NCBI RefSeq assembly: GCF_003362805.1
Contig: NZ_QNQT01000002.1
Span: 310,001 to 374,000, forward strand
Source of the DNA: Neobacillus piezotolerans
Lineage (GTDB): Bacteria; Bacillota; Bacilli; Bacillales; Cytobacillaceae
DNA length: 64,000 bases
Direction: 5' to 3'
Shown: positions 60,629-64,000 of the stretch, piece after piece
How the letters are laid out: each line of letters starts with the position of its first letter
Numbering within the stretch: position 1 is the stretch's first letter
Made by a program: the position numbers and the translations under genes
The notes under the pieces: generated by a model
Told to the model about the DNA's origin: nothing
The model's database searches: none
The model's input: only the letters and a program-made list of their open reading frames with translations

Positions 60629-61725
60629 AAGTAGCAATCGTCCATGACTGGTTAATTGGTATGGGAGGAGCAGAAAAAGTCATTCTGGAACTTCATAAAC
60701 TCTTCCCTAGTGCACCTATCTATACGTCAGTTGTAAACAAAGATAAATTAGATTTTGCTTTTAGTGAAATGGATATAAGAACGACTTTTATTCAGAGGTT
60801 ACCTTTTAGCAAAAAGAAATACAACCGGTATCTACCTTTCTTTCCATTAGCTTTTGAGGCCTTAGATTTGAGGGAATTTGATGTAATTATTAGTAGTACA
60901 GCTTCCATTGGAGCAAAAGGTGTTTTAAGAAATTCATCCAGTGTGCATATTTGTTATTGTCACACCCCTCCAAGATATGCATGGGATTTTTATCATGAAT
61001 ACTTAGCCAGCGTAGGGAAGGTAAAGAGAATAATAATCCCATTTTTAATGCATTACTTACGCCAATATGATCAACTCTCATCAAATAGGGTTGACTATTT
61101 CATTGCTAACTCAAATATGGTAAAAGAACGAATAAAAAAAATATATAACCGTGAATCACAGGTTATTTATCCACCAGTTGATATTGATAGATTTAAATTG
61201 TCGGATAAAGATGAGGGTTTTTACCTGGTGATTAGTCGTCTGGTTCCTTATAAAAGAATTGATTTGGCAATTGAAGCTTGCAATGCATTAAAAAGGAAAT
61301 TGGTTATAATAGGTGATGGTGAAGAGATAAATAAGCTTAAGAAATTAGCCGGACCTACTATAGAATTTCTTGGTTATCAATCCGATATGGTTGTAGAGAG
61401 ATATCTGAACATTTGCAAGGCTTTAATTTTCCCCGGATATGAGGACTTCGGAATTACTCCTGTCGAAGCACAGGCATGCGGAAAGCCAGTTATTGCTTAT
61501 GGAAAAGGTGGAGTATTGGATACGATTATTCCTAATGTAACGGGAATATTATTTGAAGAACAAACAATAGATGCATTAATTATGGCGATTGAGAGGTTCG
61601 AGCAATCAGATTTTTATGTAAATAAAATTAGGGAACACGCAGAATTATTTTCGAATTTAAATTTTCATTTAAAATTTGCTGAGTTCCTTAAAAGAATAAA
61701 TCTACTAAATATAACAAGTGAGTAA
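60625..61725 (+). CDS. GT4 glycosyltransferase (WbaZ/MtfC-like)
   Basis: A 366-residue GT-B enzyme starting [20 protein letters not shown], with the family-specific [16 protein letters not shown] segment, [19 protein letters not shown] and the donor site [18 protein letters not shown] (EX7E). This subtype (WbaZ-like) often adds the first mannose or rhamnose to the lipid-linked primer sugar in O-antigen pathways, which would fit an adaptor role here. The start ATG overlaps the previous stop (ATGA). It is the last gene before a terminator. Confidence 0.9.
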   Translation: MKVAIVHDWLIGMGGAEKVILELHKLFPSAPIYTSVVNKDKLDFAFSEMDIRTTFIQRLPFSKKKYNRYLPFFPLAFEALDLREFDVIISSTASIGAKGVLRNSSSVHICYCHTPPRYAWDFYHEYLASVGKVKRIIIPFLMHYLRQYDQLSSNRVDYFIANSNMVKERIKKIYNRESQVIYPPVDIDRFKLSDKDEGFYLVISRLVPYKRIDLAIEACNALKRKLVIIGDGEEINKLKKLAGPTIEFLGYQSDMVVERYLNICKALIFPGYEDFGITPVEAQACGKPVIAYGKGGVLDTIIPNVTGILFEEQTIDALIMAIERFEQSDFYVNKIREHAELFSNLNFHLKFAEFLKRINLLNITSE

Positions 61726-61832
61726 TTTATGATTACTGGTGTTTGACTTTGAGAATTATAAAAATGGTTTGAGAGGAAGCAATTAAAGACAGAAAAAATT
61801 GAATAATCCCCCTAAGAAGAAATTCTTTCATA

Positions 61833-61862
61833 ATACCCTCTTTTGCATTAGAGGGTATTTTT
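61833..61862 (+). terminator. Terminator of the glycan operon
   Basis: ATACCCTC (61833-61840) pairs with GAGGGTAT (61851-61858), followed by TTTTTATTT. Confidence 0.82.
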
Positions 61863-61979
61863 ATTTGTCTTTTTTAATAAATTTCAATTTAAATAAAATT
61901 CATGTCAAAATTGTGGTAAAATAATGGGAGAATTTATCTTCTTATGTAGGAAAATGTATAAATGGAAGGATAGAGCATC

Positions 61980-63353
61980 ATGAAATTAGTTTTACTTTCT
62001 GGTGGTTCGGGAAAACGCCTTTGGCCGTTGTCGAACGATTCAAGATCAAAACAATTTTTAAAAGTATTGAAAGATAAAGATGATAGTTTGGAATCTATGG
62101 TTCAACGAGTTCATAGGCAAATTACCAATTTTTATTCAGATAGCGACATTTTTATTGCGACAAGCAAAAACCAAGTGGAAATGTTAAACAATCAATTAGG
62201 CAATAAAATAACAGTTTTAGAGGAACCTGAAAGAAGGGACACTTTTCCTGCTATTGCCCTTGCTGCAACTTATTTATATTCCGAAGTCGGTATAGGTTTG
62301 GATGAGGTTATCTGTGTTCTTCCAGTAGACCCATATGTTGATGACAAGTTCTTTGAACAACTGCCTTTGCTGGAAAATGCACTGAACTGCTCCCAAGCAG
62401 AACTTGCGCTTATAGGAGTAAAGCCATCGTATCCCTCTGAAAAATATGGTTATATTGTTCCAAAAAAGCTTTCTGAATTTGATTTTTTTAGCGAAGTAAG
62501 CCATTTTATTGAAAAACCCAACGAAGAATTTGCTAAAGAACTAATTGCAAAAAAAGCTTACTGGAATTGCGGTGTATTTGCTTTCAAGCTTGATAAAATT
62601 ATCACCAAGCTAGAAGAAAAAGGATTACCTGTCATCTATCCTCAACTATTGAGTGTGTATAGTACTTTAATTAAAACTAGTTTTGATTATGAAGTTGTTG
62701 AACAAACAAACAATATAATATTCATACCATATGAAGGCGAATGGAAAGATCTTGGTACCTGGAATACGTTAACTGAAGAAATGAAATTTAATGTTCTTGG
62801 TAATGGCACAATGTGTGATGAATCCAATAATACACATTTAATTAATGAGTTGGATATTCCCGTGAAAATCATTGGTATTAATGATGCAATTGTAGCTGTT
62901 AGTTCTGATGGAATACTTATATCTGATAAAGAAAAGAGTCCAAAAATAAAAGATCATATATCTAATCTCGATCAAAGAGTTATGTATGCAGAGCGAAAAT
63001 GGGGATATTATCGTGTGCTTGATTACACTAAGTTTAACAATCAAGAAGTTTTGACACGCAGGATTGTAATCAATCCTGGCTCATTTCTTAGTTACCAATA
63101 CCATTTGAAACGAAAAGAAATTTGGACAGTTTTAACTGGAGAAGCAGAATCAATTCTTAATGGAAAAAGAATAACTCTGACTCCAGGAAGTGTTTTGGAA
63201 ATAAAGCCAGGAGAGCTTCATGCCCTAAAAGCACATAATAATTTTGAAATGATTGAAGTTCAAATTGGAGAAGAACTCATAGATGAGGATATTTATCGTG
63301 TATGTACAGAGTGGGAAGATATAAAAAAACAAAAGTATATTACTAGTCGGTGA
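61980..63353 (+). CDS. manC: Mannose-1-phosphate guanylyltransferase (ManC type, with C-terminal cupin)
   Basis: Makes GDP-mannose from GTP and mannose 1-phosphate, the precursor for Gmd/Rmd. The nucleotidyltransferase domain (1-270) starts MKLVLLSGGSGKRLWPLSND and has EKPNEEFAKELI; the C-terminal mannose-6-phosphate-isomerase-type cupin (about 345-445) includes PGSFLSYQYHLKRKEIWTVL and KPGELHALKAH metal-site residues. The length of 457 is usual for the two-domain enzyme. GGAAGGAT precedes ATG 61980. It lies after a terminator, so it begins a second transcription unit of the cluster. Confidence 0.94.
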   Translation: MKLVLLSGGSGKRLWPLSNDSRSKQFLKVLKDKDDSLESMVQRVHRQITNFYSDSDIFIATSKNQVEMLNNQLGNKITVLEEPERRDTFPAIALAATYLYSEVGIGLDEVICVLPVDPYVDDKFFEQLPLLENALNCSQAELALIGVKPSYPSEKYGYIVPKKLSEFDFFSEVSHFIEKPNEEFAKELIAKKAYWNCGVFAFKLDKIITKLEEKGLPVIYPQLLSVYSTLIKTSFDYEVVEQTNNIIFIPYEGEWKDLGTWNTLTEEMKFNVLGNGTMCDESNNTHLINELDIPVKIIGINDAIVAVSSDGILISDKEKSPKIKDHISNLDQRVMYAERKWGYYRVLDYTKFNNQEVLTRRIVINPGSFLSYQYHLKRKEIWTVLTGEAESILNGKRITLTPGSVLEIKPGELHALKAHNNFEMIEVQIGEELIDEDIYRVCTEWEDIKKQKYITSR

Positions 63354-63361
63354 CTCGAATT

Positions 63362-64000
63362 ATGATTAGAAAAAATGAACGTTTTCTCTCTAAAGTTTAC
63401 GCATTTACCGATGTAGTCGTAATACAGCTTGCTTTTTTTCTAAGCTGGATTATTCGCTTTATGATTCTAAGCGATGGGATTGAGACTATTAGTTTCATAG
63501 ATTATTTTAGGTGGAATTTATTTTACACCATTTCAGTCGTTACTATTAGTGCTCTCCTTGGACTATATTCTTCGAAAAGGCGCAGATCATATACATTTGA
63601 AATATATCGTGTATGTCAAGCTCATCTGGTTAGTGTTGTTGTTTTTATGAGTTTATTATTTATTTTAAGAACAATTGATATCTCTCGTATATACCTAATG
63701 ATATTTATACTAGCTAATATCTCGTTATCAGTGGCATATCGATTTGTTGTTAAATATGTTCTTAAGATACTTAGAAAAAGGGGATATAACAAAAAATTTA
63801 TGCTAGTTTTGGGTGCCGGTACCTTAGGTAAAAAGTTTTACAATAATATAAGAAAACATCCGGAACTAGGATATGAAATTATTGGTTTTCTCGATGATTA
63901 TCAAGAGGGTTTTTACCGGGAAGATAATATGGAAATCCCAATACTAGATAAAATAGACCGCTTAGATGTAGTGCTGAAACAACACCTGGTTGATGAAGTA
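63362..64000 (+). CDS. Polyprenyl-phosphate sugar-1-phosphate transferase, N-terminal part (cut by window end)
   Basis: The frame is open from ATG 63362 to the window edge (213 codons). It encodes membrane helices (about 14-32, 46-66, 83-103, 110-126) followed by a Rossmann-like domain starting FMLVLGAGTLGKKFYNNIRK and EIIGFLDDYQEG. This is the N-terminal architecture of WbaP/WcaJ-type undecaprenyl-phosphate galactose or glucose phosphotransferases, which start glycan assembly; WsaP plays this role in Geobacillus S-layer glycans. The catalytic domain lies beyond the window, so donor sugar is unknown. The ribosome site is weak; it lies 8 bp after manC. Confidence 0.85.
   Translation, partial: MIRKNERFLSKVYAFTDVVVIQLAFFLSWIIRFMILSDGIETISFIDYFRWNLFYTISVVTISALLGLYSSKRRRSYTFEIYRVCQAHLVSVVVFMSLLFILRTIDISRIYLMIFILANISLSVAYRFVVKYVLKILRKRGYNKKFMLVLGAGTLGKKFYNNIRKHPELGYEIIGFLDDYQEGFYREDNMEIPILDKIDRLDVVLKQHLVDEV

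Overview
The window looks like a chromosomal segment of an endospore-forming, moderate-GC member of the Bacillaceae. The evidence is the block ywzB - ywmB - murA - spoIID - spoIIQ - spoIIID - mbl - fabZ - ywpF - ssbB - ywqA - ywqB, which follows the Bacillus subtilis ywm/ywp/ywq region. Flagellar genes that B. subtilis carries near mbl are missing here. The tail of a nuoN gene at the left edge fits Bacillaceae that keep a complex I operon near this block. I cannot name the genus from sequence alone. No rRNA, tRNA, insertion sequence, prophage or CRISPR array was seen.

Layout. Positions 1-7500 hold the nuoN end, galU (UDP-glucose), ywzB, ywmB, murA, spoIID, a VanZ-like gene and spoIIQ. Positions 7600-16900 are a mixed region: a MecA-like class B penicillin-binding protein, an acetyltransferase, a secreted DUF5667-like protein behind a cyclic-di-GMP riboswitch, a gamma-glutamyltransferase, pyroglutamyl peptidase, a YcgL-like nucleotidyltransferase and a WlbA-like sugar dehydrogenase. 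Positions 17100-22450 hold spoIIID with a usd-like leader ORF, mbl, epuA, fabZ, ywpF and a ComK-boxed ssbB with a small overlapping partner gene. Positions 22500-32500 hold the SNF2 helicase/SWIM pair ywqA-ywqB, a small sigma factor, xpaC-telA behind an ECF-type promoter, and a CPBP protease. Positions 32500-41700 hold an RsbR-like protein, a large secreted nuclease/nucleotidase, a PAS histidine kinase and a LysM-NlpC/P60 cell-wall hydrolase.

From 42648 to the right edge there is an SbsC-type S-layer gene, followed by a markedly AT-rich run of glycan genes on the same strand: TPR protein, O-antigen-ligase-like protein, GDP-mannose 4,6-dehydratase, GDP-4-keto-6-deoxymannose reductase, Wzm and Wzt exporter subunits, a coiled-coil FkbM methyltransferase, five GT4 glycosyltransferase domains in four proteins, an LTA-synthase-like membrane enzyme, ManC, and the start of a polyprenyl-phosphate sugar-1-phosphate transferase. 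The natural reading is an S-layer glycosylation locus that makes a GDP-mannose/GDP-D-rhamnose-derived glycan on undecaprenyl phosphate, caps it, exports it by an ABC transporter and ligates it to the S-layer protein.

Intergenic DNA is unusually rich. It contains two 21-bp-period tandem arrays, two perfect 26-bp palindromes sharing the same 20-bp core, well-formed sigma-E, sigma-F and ECF-type promoters, a triple ComK box, and several short ORFs with good ribosome binding sites. Two of these short ORFs are paralogous ~30-residue proteins that flank the nuclease gene. Functions are assigned from motifs, length and gene order; no database search was run.
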